Shown here piece by piece: positions 1 through 12,896 of a stretch of DNA of 64,000 bases. Each line of letters starts with the position of its first letter. Within the stretch, counting starts at the first letter, position 1. The notes below the pieces were generated by a model. That model made no database searches. It was not told the DNA's origin and saw nothing but the letters and a program-made list of their open reading frames with translations. Source of the DNA: Glandiceps talaboti (taxonomy: Eukaryota > Hemichordata > Enteropneusta > Spengelidae). The position numbers and the translations under genes were made by a program. The stretch lies in NCBI RefSeq assembly GCF_964340395.1, contig NC_135549.1, positions 7,802,842 through 7,866,841 on the forward strand. Direction: 5' to 3'.

Positions 1-1115
1 TTCCAATTGTGATTTCCCTGGTGCAAATTATTGTATCACGGTCTGACTCTGACAAACTGTAAATTTTGTTTAACATCCCAGCATATTGCTATATAATCAT
101 GTTGATGATTCAGTACAAGTGCGTGTCTGAGGATTGTGTAAGTCCCACCAACAAAATAGAAACATTTACCCTGTTCAAACAATAGAATGTCATTTCCATC
201 TGACAGAAATACATTTTATCTGGACAGTTCACTGGCTTCGTGTAAATGGCAGCTAAATGGGTTAAAAGCTTTGGGACTGACTGGGACATTAAAAACCTCC
301 TTAAATAGAAAATGCAGGTTAAAATGTTGACAGAATGTTGTAAAAATTATGGGTCAGACTTCTTTTTATAACCCTCACACCCTCCCCTAAAAACCACACA
401 CCCATCTGAAAGTATGTTCAGGGTACAGCTGAAAGAAGTGGTTTACAAATAAGGCTAGTTGGGGTTATGATTAGGCTCAGATGGGATATATAGGGCATTT
501 TAACTTGTGTTTTGTTGAGGTAGAGACAGAATTACTATGCATGAATTGCTTTAGGTGATTGACCCAAATCATTTAGCTTATCAAATATTGATACTCAGCT
601 GGAGTACAGTATATAAGAAAGTGCTAATGGTGAACTGGTGTCTCATAAATATGGTATTTTCAAGCCAATTTATTAGTGCTAATACTGCTACAAACAGATG
701 GTCTTTGCTCATTTGTTCCTGTCTATACCTGGCTTTGTACTAATTTAGTGCCTCATTACTCAAAACTTGAGTTTTGTGACATAGTGTGAGTGTGAATAAT
801 TACTGACCAATGTCTACCTGTACAATGGGTCATATAAGTTTGTTTTGTTGTAGGGTGCAGCCTCTACAGTTTTAAATGTAGGAGTGTTCCCACCACTCAA
901 ACGGTTGTCCTATTTCGTGAATGGTGTCTCCAAGTGGTTGTTCACTTACAAAATATACATATTAGTGCTGCCTATAAGTTTATGTTGTGATGACTTTCAC
1001 TTTCATATTAGCCATTTATCTAGTCAATGTTATGACAGAAAAGAAAGATTGTTTAATTAATCAACTTCAATAATTTACTTAGTTGGTTTATTGATTTATT
1101 GTTTATTACTTGCAG
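1..1115 (+). other. 5' flank: probable TES intron, no exon seen
   Basis: The first visible TES exon begins with a splice acceptor, so the initiator exon lies upstream, probably outside the window. No conserved coding segment was found in this stretch. It is AT-rich and ends in the pyrimidine-rich acceptor at 1111-1115. Confidence 0.6.
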
Positions 1116-1201
1116 ATTGCACCTCTACATGAAATAGGAGCTGGTGCACCATGTCTTAAGTGTGGTGATGCATGTCCAGGTTTGGATCTACATTTCTGGA
1201 G
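1116..1201 (+). CDS. TES: TES visible exon 1 (Cys-rich N-terminal segment)
   Basis: 86 nt, preceded by the acceptor ttattacttgcag and followed by the donor gtgagt. It encodes [20 protein letters not shown] and on to HFW plus the first two bases of an Arg codon. It has exactly the same length and exit phase as PRICKLE coding exon 2. Confidence 0.9.
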
Positions 1202-4200
1202 GTGAGTGTGGCATCCATTTGTTGTAACCATCATCTTGAAATTAACATACCTTGGCATACCATGATGTCCTGAATACCTAATGTCTAGGTACTGTTAGGG
1301 TGTATTTTCCTACACTGTCTAGTGTAGTAAAGGTAATGTTAAATCCAATCTCTGCCTATTGACAGTCTTTGCTGTACCTTAGATAGAAACAGGATGAAGC
1401 ATACATGTAAACCAAGAAGGAAAGATTTTCTGTGGTCAGACAGTGTAGCATATACATACACACGGGAGTTGACCCTATGGTGCTTTGGGGCAAATACTAT
1501 TGTAGAGTAGTATTGCGTAAACAATGCCATGTATTTATATAGTGTGGTTGATAACGCTCACACTTGGTCAAAAACATTGAATAGGAATATCGTGAGTGTG
1601 TCCTGATCTGGTTAGATTGTATTCAGCGAATTTTGACCGGGCAACCAGCCAACTAAGTAAACCACGTGGTACCAACCCCAAACCCTAGGCGTTCCACAAC
1701 ACTGAGCATGTCTGCATTCTTCTATTGAAAACAGTCTCTACATTGTACATTGTTACAATAATGTTTATGCAGCTTTTTGACAATTGCTGCCTTATTTTAT
1801 AGTAATTGTTCCCCCATGTGAAATGAGAACATAGTTATATTGCAGTCACTATCTGCAGATTATGTGTACTTTGCACACTTTGCACAGTGTTATATTTGAT
1901 CAGTTGAACATTAACATTTATAACTTGGCTAATGATCACCCACTGCCTCACTGTCAGCTAGTAACATATATGGAGTGCTTGGTAATGTTACTGTGGATAC
2001 GAACAAAAGCCTGGGTTTAATGTGAATTCGATGGTAAATCTCCTGGTCATCAGTGGATCATTTGTCTCCTCTAACATTTCATCATTATTCTGTCTGCCAT
2101 CCAATTAATGGCAAGCACTCCCAGGCCAGAAAATTGAAATGAATACAGTGTTATAAAATAGATACAATGACACTTAGAACAGTACCTTAGGGTCAGCATT
2201 TTCAATTTCACAGAACTACCCAGTGTGTTCACTACAATATCATGAATAATCACCATGTATTGTATGAAACAAAATAATGTGTTGAGGAGCTAGATAATAT
2301 CTCATTTATTTCCTGCAACTTCATTTATACATAATTTTCAATTAATTTCCCCCAACTTTATTGATAAGTAATTCTGTGTTTCATTCATACACAGAAAAAT
2401 CTGTCGAAACTGTAAGTGTAGTCAGTCCGATCATGACATCAAGCCAGAAAAGAAAGAACAACAACGTAAAATTGGACGCCTGTTTGGTGAAGATGAGATC
2501 TCTCACTATAATGTTAGCAGTTTGGTCATTGAGAGAACCAGGGATCCGAAATCTCCACATGCTAAGATAGAAAGTGTGACGTTTGAATGGGTGCCTACAG
2601 GGGCTACTGAATCACTGGTAAGTGGCATTTCTAAATTATAGAGGGTGGGTGGGTGGAGGAGGGTCAGCGGATATATTGATAACATCAGCCGAACCAAATG
2701 GCTGTGTCGTCCCAAAATAGAATTTAATTGAAAATTTTAGTCAGGAAATAACTGCAGCTACTTCTCTGTTGACCATGTTACTGGAGAGGAAAGGTGGATA
2801 TCATATTCCAAATTGTGCCTATTATTGTCTTTTATTTAAATTTTAACATACAGCATAACTAAAATGTCATCAATAAAAATGTGATGTATGCACTTGATAT
2901 AGGAAATCTTTAATGCCTAAATAAGGATGTATTTCACACCATTTTGTAATACAAGGAACAACAAATCAACTTGAAATATTGAGCTTGTGGTTGTAAAAAT
3001 GACAGTGCTTTGGAATCTAAGTGTTTTAGTACATTTATACAACCAGCAGGGAATCTACTAGTAATATAGTATGTCATACATTTTGTCATAATTGTAGAGG
3101 AAACAAGATTACAGAATTATGCCAAGAATTGTTGTGACTGTGATATCTTAAGTATTGCATACACCCACCTATCATTTTAGAATTATGTGTAAGGTCAAAG
3201 TACTCAGGTCACTGGTGTGGTTCAGTAGGGTATAGGGAATTACATATCATACCAGTATGTTTGTGATGGATTATCACTTACCAAATGTTTATTTTTGAGA
3301 CTGTATTTTATCAGATAAACATTGTGTGCAGGTGGCAATATGATGATCCAGCACCTAGTAATAAAATGCACTAGACATGAAATACCAACTTGTCATACAT
3401 AATGACTTGATATTTGGAATGGACCCAAAGACTACATACATGTAGTTGCAGACACCTAAAAATACCTACACTCCCACCTGCACTCAAAAATTAGAGCTCC
3501 ATCAATGAAATACCCAGGGAATTCTCTGTTGAATATTTCATTTATTTGACCTCTGTGCAGTTTAAATAACACAATTAGGTTGATTTGATAATGCAACACT
3601 GGTCATTTATCATTTTAGAATTTACTTACATGCACCATACATGATAGATGTATCATTCATCTCTATTCTGATGGCTATGTGAGAGTTTAGATGTTTCCCC
3701 ATTATTGAACACCAGAATATCAATTTACTTAGCTAGGACAGTAACACATTTCACAAATACATATAATTCAATTGCCTATTCAGGTCTTCTAAAGGTCAAT
3801 ATGTTTTACAGCCTCAAGTCATATGGAATCAGTACAACTTATTGCCCTTTTCACAATGGAGGGAGTCAGTCTTAGTGACTAACATTGAAATTCCTAAACC
3901 ATTCTCGGCTTCATTGTTTGGTGCAATGTTATTTCATCAAACACAGAATAGTTTAGAGAGAGAGAGAGGGGAATAATACATTAGTCAGGCACTTGGTATT
4001 TATTGATGGAATATCTCGTTTGTTTAGACATTGCTATATTGTAAATAATTTGGCAAGGCCAGCTATGTGTAAGTCTTTCAGGGTCATGTAATGTGATACC
4101 AGTCAAGGGCAAAATTATGATTTGAAAATGAAACATTCAGATTAGACAAATCAAGAAGATAGTTGACCATAGCAGGAAAATATTACACAGTTACAACTTT

Positions 4201-7200
4201 GTCAACAACAAAAGTGTGATTTGATAATTTGTAAACTGACATAAAATAACTAGAAATAAAGAGAATAACTACTCAACCCTATTAACATTACTTAATTTTA
4301 TTGACTTTACTTAGAACACATGTGCTATGTCAACAAATAATGCAGTCCTTGTTCATAACACCATCTTGATAAGTAAACATAGTTGTTTCCATTTTCCAAA
4401 CACTATTTTCATACTCTCCATATGGAAAACTTGTAAATTGAGACCATCTGGGTCATTTGTTTTACAAATAAATATGATATTGTGAATAGTTTTCATGTAG
4501 ATTTAGAAAGTGATCAGATCGGAATATTACATATTAAATATCAACCAGAAGGTGTGTAGAGTATCACAGCCACCTTTTTAGTACTCTGTCAAGTGTTTGC
4601 TGCATAAAAGACTATCAAATTTACAAAACTATATAATAAACAACAGTTATTGCTGTGGACATTCAAAATTTCAAAATTTACCCACAAAAAGTGTAATATG
4701 CTCAAAAAAATGCAAGTATAGCCACAGTTATCTGATCCTGATGTGGTTGATCATTTAACTAATGTTTCTGTGTGCATAACTCATATTGCAAATCTAAGTA
4801 CTATTATGACATAATTGACACTGCTATAGCGATGACCTGTACAGATGACCCAGCAATTATGATCACATTTAGAAGTGATATAATGATCCTATTATATTCC
4901 ATTGATCTGCCATGAATTGACGTAATGAGACTCACTATCATGTATCTGAATACCTGTACACATTGAATGAACCACGCTTTACTCCAATTACGCATATAAC
5001 AGTATAAAGGAAGTAGGTTGGGAATAATACATGTACAATTTAGTTTTGGATTTCATGAATGACTTCTCAGCTCTGTTGTGATCTTTAAATTTAATGATCT
5101 TAAAGCCAGTCACATTATTGTCCTGTAATTAATTAAAGCTCAGCCAATTTTAATCACACACTTCTCTTAATCCAATTCTCATGAAAATAAAACTGTGAAC
5201 TTGACAGTGTAAGCCTTTAGCTATTGAATAATGATTAAGGATCAGTCTCGTACATTCAAGCCTCCTGTTTTGTTTGAACACGCCTCTGCAAAATTCTAAA
5301 GACGTAGCCTATGTTTGAAATCAGTGAAAATGTGATCATTTTTAATGTTTTGTTGATTCAAGATTCATTTCATGGGAAATGCTTGAGAGAAAAAACTGAT
5401 GAGAAAATTCCACAATATAGTGACATGATCTAGTGTATTTATAAATTGGTTTTATTTCAATATATACTATAGGTCAATCGGTACATGGATATGATACCAG
5501 AGGAAAGTCAACCAATTGCTGGAACAAAGGGAGCACAGCAGCGTGATCAACAGATGATGAAACAGCTACCTGCCCATGACCAGGCTCCAGAGTTTTGTGA
5601 TAACCTATCCGAAGTAGAAGCCAAGAAGTTGGAAGAATTTGTAGAACAGTACAAGACAACAGCTGTTGGTATTGGTCAAGTCAGAGAAGTCATCATCCAA
5701 GATCTGCAGCCACAAACCAATACTGCTTTGTCACAGCAAGCTGGTAGAGGAGTCTATGGCACTGCTGCACCACTAAGTGGTGATGCATCTCAACGAAGGT
5801 CTCCAGTGCCTGGAGGAGTTTCCGTTTTCCCAGCATCACAAGGTACACCAGTGTCAATGGTTCATAGTCAAGCTGTACAACCAGGTGTAAGAGGTGCATC
5901 GGGTGACCTCAGAGGACACCAACCTGAAGCAAATCAGCAGTATGCATCTGTTTCTGGTGTGCAAGGATATCAGGCAGGTGTTGCTGGACAGGCTGGTTTT
6001 GCTGGTGTTGAAGGTCAACCTGGTGTCGGAGGTCAACCAGGACAAATGGGACATGTTCAATATCAAGCTGGTCAGGAGGGTGCTGTACCTGGTCAGTTTG
6101 CATCAGAATATGGTACTGCTAATATCCAAGGCACTCCTGCAGGTGTTGGTCATTATGCCGGTCAAAGTGGTGTTGTCACAATGCATGGTACTCCAGAGGG
6201 TGTTGCTGGTGAATATGGTGTGGCTGGTGGTGTAGGAGGTGTTGCTGGTGGCAGACCTGGTGAATATGGTACTCCCGGTGCTGGTGCTGGCGTAGGTGGT
6301 AGACCTGGTCAATATGCCACCCAAGGTGGTGTTAGTGACATTCATGGCACACCTGGAGGTGTAGCTGGTGCATATGGTGCTGGAGATGTGGTTGATACAA
6401 CTCGTCATGGGGCTGGTGCTGGTGCAACTCCTGGTGTCAGTGCAGTTGGAGGAGGTGAGATTGCCGAACAAGCCCTAGCTCCACATTGGGTAAGTGTATC
6501 CACAAACTTAATTACCTTGATAACTTCTATTTTGATGACTTTTGACTCTTTAATTTCTGTGTAGATAACTCATAGATTCTATTTTTACTCACTGGGCTCA
6601 TCTTCTTTGTCTTGTTCTTATTTTTTGTGTTTCAGCACTCTAGTTATAGGGGTTTCAGGAAGGTAAATTTTCAAACCTAGTAAGACAGTAAATAAACTGT
6701 GTGGTGTTCCTTCTGTGGTTTTATGAAAGTGTCCAAGTCTCTCAATCTTTATGATATGATTACCTCTTCTTTCTACAACTTCAATTGATGGCCTGATATC
6801 ATGCAGTCCATTGCTTGTCACAAACACATGTCAGTTTGCCTCATCAATTGACATACCCAATTTCTTCCCATGCAAGTTTAAAGATTTGGTGTAGGACAGA
6901 GTGTATAAGTTTGACTTGGACTTTTGTCTGCTCAATACTATGGCATACAATACTCATACTAGCAACCCCAACCATATGCAAAATGAGAGAGAGTTAACCC
7001 CCCCCCCCCCATAAATTTGAGAGTCTACCATTGTTGCTGTTATGACATGATAGTAACATCTAATATTTATCTTGTTACTTTCTTGATCGCCTCAAAGTAT
7101 TTTTAAAAGTTTGAATAAAGCAAGCTGTGATGTTGTGATGTACGAGGTCTCCATCAAGTACATTTGTATCTCTCACATGTTTCTGCTCACATCAATCAAT

Positions 7201-10200
7201 CAATCAGCAATGTTTATATAGCCACAAAATCCAAAATATTATCTCTCACTTTCTAATTCTATGTGCTAGGAGAAAATCTTACTCGGTAATCTTGCCCATA
7301 ACTTATTACAAAATTAACATGATTTATCAAGTGCTAACATATAACATAAGTGAATTAGCAATCAAAACACTGAGTTTATAGTATGCCATAGTACTGAGGT
7401 TTAGGTATGATATGTATTTGCTGTGAATGTTGGTAGGGGGTTATTGGATATCAAGATAACTTTCTGTAAATATTGATTTGTATGGTAATCACTCTATCAA
7501 CCCGGATCAAATTTCTTACTCCCATATCATAAAATCATAAAAATTCAATTCTACATACAATGATCAGTAGTGCAACCACATAGTTTGAAGGACTACATGA
7601 TTTTGATAATATAGTAGAAACTCTATTGAGATATTGGAAACAGACAAAGTGCTCAGTTATTCATGTCATTTCTGTAGATACAGAACTTTCTTTGATTCAG
7701 TAAGCCTTTGGTTTCTACTAAGTCTATCCAATTAGACCCTAAAACAGAGTATTGTGTTTTGTAGGACTGAAAAAATGGTATGCTTTGAGGGTGCCATCAC
7801 TTTCTATAGGCATCTCTTTGCCATATTTGTCATTATCGTAAATGTTAAATGAAGCCTTGCGAATAGATCAATTTACATGTGTGTCTATAGTATGTCAAAT
7901 TATGTTGAATTTTACTAGTTGTCTAAGTAGTTGTACTGCATTGTACAGATACTAAATTATTATTATTATTTTTTTTTTTTGGGGGGGGACTATATGGTTG
8001 CACACTACTGATCGTCAACCTTGCATGTGGTTTGCATGCCCTGACACACTAAAACATTGTCATCCTGCAGTAACCTTCATTTACATGACTGTCACCACCC
8101 CCACTTTCTACTTCTCATTGACTGTGTACTGATCTTTATAAAGTTAAAAACAAGGGGTGTAAACAAGTTTCCTATGTCTTGGAATAAATTAAAGGATAAC
8201 TAGTTGGTGAAAGTTGTTCCACAATTTTTTTACAGTACTGAATAGTGTTGCATGATTTCTCTTACAGCAATGTGTCCAGTGTGGTGAACAGCTGACCGGA
8301 GGAGATGTTGCTGTGTTTGCTGAGAGAGCTGGTCCTGATAAGTGTTGGCATCCAGCATGTTTCCGATGTGACACATGTAAAGAATTGCTGGTAGATCTCA
8401 TTTATTTCTACAAAGATGACAAGGTGTACTGTGGTCGTCACTACGCCGACTTACATCGTCCACGTTGTGCTGCTTGTGATGAGGTAGGAATACCAGATAT
8501 TGTTACTCTGTGTAAAACTTGAATTCTCAGTAGATGTCATAATTTATATTAGAATATAGGATAGAATACTTATTTCTCACTTGGAATTGATGAAGTATTT
8601 TAACATATTTCTGTTGGGCTAAAAACATAACTTTGTACTCAATATTTCTCTTTATTGAGTCAATTAAATTCAAGTGAAGTGGGAACTCTACTTAGAGAAA
8701 CCCTCAGAAATGAAGGACTGCACCTATAATACATATTATGAACAGGTGTTTAAATAAATGAGAGTGGTCAAAGTCGTGTGATTGAAATGTAGATAATGAT
8801 AAGTTGTAAATTTTCAGGATACAAACATAACAGACTATAAGTACAATAGTACCTAGCAATGTTGGTCCTTGCCTGTTTAACTCCCAGTACTCTTCATCAG
8901 GCAATGTGTGAACTGTAGATGAGGGTGGTTTTGATAATTTTGTTGAAGTGGCCACTGATATGGATGAGGATTGGGCCTTTATTTTGGATTTTTAATTTAT
9001 AAAACAATTTTATCATGGCGTCCTTCTTGACAATCAGTGTGAAACAACATATGCCAAGTCCTTGTTTGTAACTCAATAAATTACAAAAGATTAATAGAGA
9101 ATGTGTAAAATGTGTTGTTGTCATACGTACAATAACAAACATTTTACACATTTTTTAGCTTTGTAGACATGCAAGGAAACATGAAACTGCATAAGGAAAT
9201 ATTTTTATGATGTGTTTTGATTAAATAAATCATAACACTAAGAGAGTTGTGAGTAGTATAATGACTCTTTGTATATAACTTTGTTTTGTTTCCATATTTT
9301 CCAGTTGATCTTTGCTAGAGAATATACCCAGGCAGAAGACCAGAATTGGCATTTGAAGCATTTCTGTTGTTTTGATTGTGATGTTTTACTTGGTGGTAAA
9401 CGCTACGTGCCAAGAGATAATCACCCTTACTGCTTAGAGTGTTATGAGAAACGCTTTGCAAAGGTGAGTCTATCAAGTTACATATACATGTATAATGTAG
9501 AGAGGGAAGGTGACATTACATTGATCCATAGAATAGAACTTGTAAAATTTGTGACAGTGGTGATGTAGAAGGTGAATATCACTTTCTTTTAGTATGTTCC
9601 TTCTACACCGATGAGAGGAAAAAATACGTTCCAATAGAATATTGAGCCAAATTTTAATGAATTCATAAGACAGATGAGAACTTATGAACCTGAGCTTCTG
9701 ATATCAGTATGTAAATTTGTATACAATATATTTAAAGAAAGAGAGAAATTTACAAGTGAAATAACGTAATACTAATATTCATTTGAACCAAGATATGTGA
9801 CTTTGACTTTGACATATTTGTACATTTCTTATGGGACTGGAGGCCTTGAAAAGCAATAAACGTATTATTATTATAATTAACAGATTAATGTGTCGAACGC
9901 TTTGATAAGAAAATGGACACCTTGTGTAAATTATAATGTTCTTTGTGTGTGTGTGTGTGTGTGTGCATGTGTGCATGTGTGCATGCATGCATACACACAT
10001 GCATGGGGGAGGCAGGAGTGATCATGACACTCAAGGCTTTCCATGTATTCAGAGATTGTTATCTACTTTACATGCAAAACTTTTCAACAATGACTACTTA
10101 TAAGTCTTTGATATTCAACCAAGTTTTATTGTTTCATTCTTGCTACAGATTTGCCAGAGTTGTCACGAGAAGATCTCAGCTGATGCTCAGAGGCTAAGTC

Positions 10201-10340
10201 ATAAGGAATTCCACTGGCACGCCAACGAGAAGTGTTTTAGTTGTTCAAATTGTAAAACAACTCTACTGGGCAAACAATTCATGCCTAAACAAGGGCACAT
10301 ATTTTGTTCCGTCAAGTGTAAAAGAGAGTTACTGTCATAG
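1116..10340 (+). CDS. TES: Testin (PET + 3 LIM), 5'-incomplete, Gly-rich insertion
   Basis: Joined exons 1116-1201, 2395-2617, 5473-6489, 8268-8483, 9305-9463 and 10149-10340 keep one frame and give 630 residues; only a short N-terminus is missing. Order: Cys-rich segment with [12 protein letters not shown] and [12 protein letters not shown] (visible residues 11-36), PET domain (about 88-172, VTFEWVP through LPAHDQ), a Gly/Pro/Gln/Tyr-rich linker (about 175-440), then LIM1 (444-510), LIM2 (509-567) and LIM3 (569-625) with zinc ligands in place. In known animals TES is a focal-adhesion and actin-associated scaffold that binds Mena/VASP-type and zyxin partners. Vertebrate TES is about 420 residues; the excess here is almost entirely the linker. 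The C-terminus [12 protein letters not shown] resembles vertebrate TES, and the PET segment matches TES more closely than Prickle. All introns are GT..AG. The gene is followed by PRICKLE in the same orientation. Confidence 0.95.
1202..2394 (+). other. TES intron (visible intron 1)
   Basis: GT..AG intron with no conserved coding content. Its short ORFs on both strands do not resemble known proteins. Confidence 0.85.
2395..2617 (+). CDS. TES: TES visible exon 2 (Cys-rich end, start of PET)
   Basis: Completes the split Arg and encodes [16 protein letters not shown], a charged connector, then [15 protein letters not shown], the first strand of PET. Acceptor is cattcatacacag, donor gtaagt, exit phase 0. 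Confidence 0.92.
2618..5472 (+). other. TES intron (visible intron 2)
   Basis: A 2.9-kb AT-rich GT..AG intron. It contains a short (GA)n run near 3957-3970 and otherwise nothing recognisable. Confidence 0.85.
5473..6489 (+). CDS. TES: TES visible exon 3 (PET core plus Gly-rich linker)
   Basis: 339 codons, entering and leaving in phase 0. The first 70 or so codons complete PET ([27 protein letters not shown], then [14 protein letters not shown]). The remainder (about 5690-6480) is low-complexity sequence rich in Gly, Pro, Ala, Gln, Val and Tyr, with recurrent blocks such as [32 protein letters not shown] and GRPGQYAT. The frame stays open to a consensus donor, so it is translated rather than read-through. 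Long ORFs in other frames here are shadows. Confidence 0.92.
5690..6480 (+). repeat. Gly/Pro-rich internal protein repeat in TES
   Basis: Degenerate coding repeats built on GTP-x-GV, GGRPG-x-Y and AGxYG motifs. Three copies of (I/M)-(H/Q)-G-T-P-x-G-V are seen around 6125, 6183 and 6342. Irregular spacing and synonymous differences suggest an old, protein-level repeat rather than a recent minisatellite. Confidence 0.8.
6490..8267 (+). other. TES intron (visible intron 3)
   Basis: A 1.8-kb GT..AG intron. It has a poly-C tract near 6997-7010, a short (TCAA)n run near 7192-7206 and a T/G homopolymer junction near 7969-7988. No coding content was recognised. Confidence 0.85.
8268..8483 (+). CDS. 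TES: TES visible exon 4 (LIM1)
   Basis: 72 codons starting [20 protein letters not shown], with ligands C-x2-[26 protein letters not shown], ending AACDE. The last two Cys residues start LIM2. Exit phase 0, donor gtagga. Confidence 0.95.
8484..9304 (+). other. TES intron (visible intron 4)
   Basis: GT..AG intron of 0.8 kb with no recognised features. Confidence 0.85.
9305..9463 (+). CDS. TES: TES visible exon 5 (LIM2)
   Basis: 53 codons, [20 protein letters not shown] through CYEKRFAK, with the LIM2 ligands [11 protein letters not shown] and YCLEC. It is closely similar to vertebrate TES LIM2. Confidence 0.95.
9464..10148 (+). other. TES intron (visible intron 5)
   Basis: Intron of about 0.7 kb holding a (TG)n microsatellite that grades into TGCATG repeats (9944-10006). 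Confidence 0.85.
9944..10006. repeat. (TG)n / (TGCATG)n microsatellite
   Basis: An uninterrupted TG run followed by alternating GTGTGCAT and TGCATGCA units inside the last TES intron. Confidence 0.9.
10149..10340 (+). CDS. TES: TES last exon (LIM3 and stop)
   Basis: 63 codons plus TAG. LIM3 ligands are [15 protein letters not shown], and FCSVKC near the end. In PRICKLE the equivalent LIM2-LIM3 intron is absent. Confidence 0.95.
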   Translation: MCQSCHEKISADAQRLSHKEFHWHANEKCFSCSNCKTTLLGKQFMPKQGHIFCSVKCKRELLS

Positions 10341-11360
10341 ATAGGGACAGTTAGAAAAACACTCACAAATTATAAAGTACTCGTAGTCCTAACAGCAACA
10401 TACATGTTACCATAACAACAATATGTAGATTAGAAATGAGCACGGTATTGTCCAATGATATATGACCAAAGCATACGCAATCTATCAAGTACATAAAACT
10501 GCTTAGTGTTGGTAGTTTTAGAAGTGTAGTTAAGTTTTCTACAGTTTTATTGTAGAATGGCATGTTAAAATATTCTAGTGTAGTGTAAACATCAACTAGA
10601 CAGTGATGTCAAGTAATATAAGGATTTTGTTCTGTAGGAGAGTATAAAATCATACTAGTACATTATGTTTAGTCAGTTTTGTGTGTATACTGGATATCCA
10701 CAATGAAGGAACAATCAATGTTGCACATCAATATAGAAAAGAATTTTCGAGATTGAGATTGCAAATTTTGTTAATAATGTTGCTTGTTGTTACTACATCT
10801 CCTAGGTAGGAATGTTAAGTATTTACAGATAAAATATAGATTCTTATACTTATTAAGTGGTTAAGTCAAATATAAAGAGAAATGTTACATCTCAAAATAT
10901 AGATGTCTGTCTGAAATATATCGTAATTAGTATAGACCAGTCCCATATCCTGATACTATCAAATAGATGGACTGTGAACAGACATATAGCATAGCACAAC
11001 TATAGACTGTATACACTATATAATACTATACCGCATTGTTTTTGCATGGTGCTGGTGACTTAAAAAGGTGTAAATATTTTACTCATGTTACGTTGCACTT
11101 TGGCAGTTTAATGCCGATTTAATTCTGTTGCATCTGTCTGTCTGTATTTAGGTACTGTTTTGTCAACATAACTCATTCCATGTATGTTTTAAGTACTTGA
11201 GTTGAACAATTTTGTTCGTTTTGAAAAAAGAAGTTAGAGCTTTGGGGCCAGATAAGATGAAATAGGAACTTTTTGTCTGTTTGTTTGTTTTGTTTTGTTT
11301 GAGAAAGATTTTTTAGATGTAGTGACTTTAGGAGAAGGAAAGTATTATGAATAAAATACT
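10341..11360 (+). other. Probable TES 3' UTR
   Basis: AT-rich, non-coding sequence directly after the TES stop. The first convincing AATAAA that could end the transcript is at 11350-11355, giving a 3' UTR of about 1 kb. The end is inferred only. Confidence 0.4.
11350..11355 (+). terminator. Candidate TES polyadenylation signal
   Basis: A canonical AATAAA in an AT-rich setting, about 1.0 kb after the stop; further AATAAA-like hexamers follow within 40 bases. Confidence 0.3.
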
Positions 11361-12193
11361 TTTTATCAGAACATAAATAAATATGATTTTAATTGATATT
11401 TGAAGTATCAGTAGACAATAGGAATAATCTTATGCAATTTTTATTAGCAGCAAAAATAAAAAACTATTTGCCTATATTTGAGTTAACATGTGATATGCAC
11501 AAAACTGGTGACGGTATGGAAATCAAGCTATTACCTCATAAAGTTTTCTCCATTCAAATCACAAAGTGATACACATATTGTCAAGGTTAGCCGATTGTTT
11601 GCAACATAATATTATAGAATAATGGACTTGACGACTACAAACTGTCAGGGACACTACCTGGTATTATATCAATTGTAATTTCATATCAAGTTTTTCAAGT
11701 AATGTAAATCATTCAATGTTACTATATTGTAATGAATTTTCTGTTCTTCCAAATTCTGCTTGATACTTTGCACATTGTAGTACTTTCATGAAAACCAAGA
11801 TGTGTTATGTTAGATTTCAATTAAAAAAACACACTAAATCTGATGATTTAGAATGACTTCCTTTCAGTTCCTTACCTGTGTCATTTATTTAATTGAGATA
11901 TGCATGTTTAGCACTGTCTTCACCAACTTTGCCTCAATTTCACTGTTAGCAAATTGTCATGAAGGAGCCTGAATGAACTTTGACCCAATAGAATCAATAT
12001 CTCAATAATTTGCCTTTTCAACTGATTCATCAGTAATATTTTATCATTCAGGTCTGATCAAGATCAAGAATTAATGTTCAATGTTTTTATTGATTTGAAT
12101 AAAAGAAAGTGTTCTGGAATTGACGTGTTTGATTCTAGTCTGACTTCTGATAACAAATCTCTTAACTCCCTTTTTCTTCTGGAGTTATGTTCC

Positions 12194-12332
12194 AAAACTA
12201 TGTGATATACGCTTCACTTCTTCCATTGCCAATGTTATTACAACTACTTTACTTTGAGTAATGTAGGTACATTATGACGTGTAATGATCACAAATGTATC
12301 TACTTCACTGTCTACGGCATACTGTCTGAGTG
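12194..12332 (+). repeat. Direct repeat, copy A
   Basis: About 139 bp from AAAACTATGTGATATACGC to ACTGTCTGAGTG. It is repeated at 12767-12896 with few substitutions and a 10-bp deletion in copy B. Confidence 0.9.
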
Positions 12333-12766
12333 GCCATGATGATAGAAATGTGGAAACATAGTTTATACGGCATGAATATTCATCATGGAAGCACTATGAT
12401 TCATACACAAGTTCTCTTCTTCCAATTTTGATTGAGAAACAGACATGTTTCAAACGAATCACTTGTCCTTCTTCAGTGTCTAACTGGATTTGACAGAATG
12501 ATCCAAAGTTACTGGAGGTGTTGAGTAACCAGAGGTGTGAAAAGGTTTGCTTCAATATATGTAAATTCAGGTGTGAAAGTAATTGTCAGTTATGTACATC
12601 TAACTGTCCACCTGTGTTCTAATGATTTACACAACAATGTCAATTCCACAATACTTGTTTCCCTCAACAACAACAAAAAAAGCTTTGTACTCTGAAAAAT
12701 ATAGATGATTGTATTACTTACATACTATATTGAATGTGGAATTACTGGCAGGTTTGAGAGAAAAAC

Positions 12767-12896
12767 AAAACTATGTGATATACACTTCACTTCTTCCATT
12801 GACAATGTTATTAATTTTGAGTAATGTAGGTACATTATGACATGTAATGATCACAAAATGTATCTACTTCACTGTCTACGGCATACTGTCTGAGTG
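12767..12896 (+). repeat. Direct repeat, copy B
   Basis: Second copy of the block at 12194-12332, in the same orientation, about 570 bp downstream. Confidence 0.9.

Noticed and set aside
5894-6471. Long ORFs on both strands overlapping the Gly-rich TES exon
   Set aside because: They are shadows of the repetitive GGT/GCT-rich coding strand; the true frame continues the PET domain and ends at a consensus donor.
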